From positions 1 through 6,233 of the forward strand of contig JAFGDF010000263.1 in the NCBI GenBank assembly GCA_016932235.1: a DNA stretch of 6,233 nt, given 5' to 3'. Of the stretch, positions 6,230 to 6,233 are shown one piece after another. The notes beneath the pieces are model-generated. The model was not told the origin of the DNA. It did not search any database and was given only the letters and a program-made list of their open reading frames with translations. The DNA is from Deltaproteobacteria bacterium. Its GTDB lineage: Bacteria > Desulfobacterota > DSM-4660 > Desulfatiglandales > HGW-15. How positions within the stretch are numbered: the first letter of the stretch is position 1; every line of letters begins with the position of its first letter. Made by a program: the position numbers and the translations under genes.

Positions 6230-6233
6230 GGCA

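Larger units (their letters stand above)
5685..6233. other. 549-nt gene-free region upstream of pilC
   Basis: No reading frame here has both a ribosome-binding site and protein-like composition. About 5685-5830 is AT-rich and holds the pilC Shine-Dalgarno and two minus-strand promoter candidates. From 5836 on it holds repeat copies B and C in opposite orientation, with about 150 nt of unassigned sequence between them, and a GC-rich inverted repeat at the edge. No tRNA, rRNA or CRISPR pattern was seen. Confidence 0.7.

Overview
The window carries one compact minus-strand operon of three intact genes, bounded on both sides by non-coding DNA that holds copies of what looks like one dispersed repeat family. 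In transcription order the genes are pilC (type IV pilus inner-membrane platform protein, 5684 to 4473), a PilS-like membrane sensor histidine kinase (4465 to 2765), and a large B12-binding-type radical SAM protein fused to a DUF2344 domain (2753 to 183). The gaps between the genes are 7 and 11 nt, so co-transcription and translational coupling are likely. The combination of pilC, a pilS-type kinase and the fused TIGR03960/TIGR03936-type radical SAM protein suggests a Deltaproteobacterium (Desulfobacterota). This is inferred from protein architecture only; no rRNA or other marker gene is present.

Region 5685-6233 (549 nt) has no convincing gene. Next to pilC it is AT-rich and holds a strong Shine-Dalgarno and two candidate sigma-70-like promoters in tandem on the minus strand. 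pilC therefore probably opens its own transcript instead of following pilB/pilT. Further right are two diverged copies of a repeat in opposite orientation (copy B about 5836-5921, copy C about 6070-6157), sharing a perfect 16-bp inverted core.

Region 1-182, downstream of the radical SAM gene, holds a weak candidate terminator, short hairpins and, at the window edge, a third copy of the same repeat (copy A, about 1-56). The operon is thus bracketed by repeats, with A and B in the same orientation.

Functionally, pilC and the kinase fit together: PilC is the pilus assembly platform, and PilS-like kinases control pilin gene expression through a PilR-type regulator. No response regulator follows the kinase here; its usual place is taken by the radical SAM/DUF2344 gene, whose biochemical role I cannot assign. 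I see no clear new defence or mobile system. The points most worth checking are the repeat family, the position of the radical SAM gene, and a G8 tract inside the kinase ATP-binding domain.
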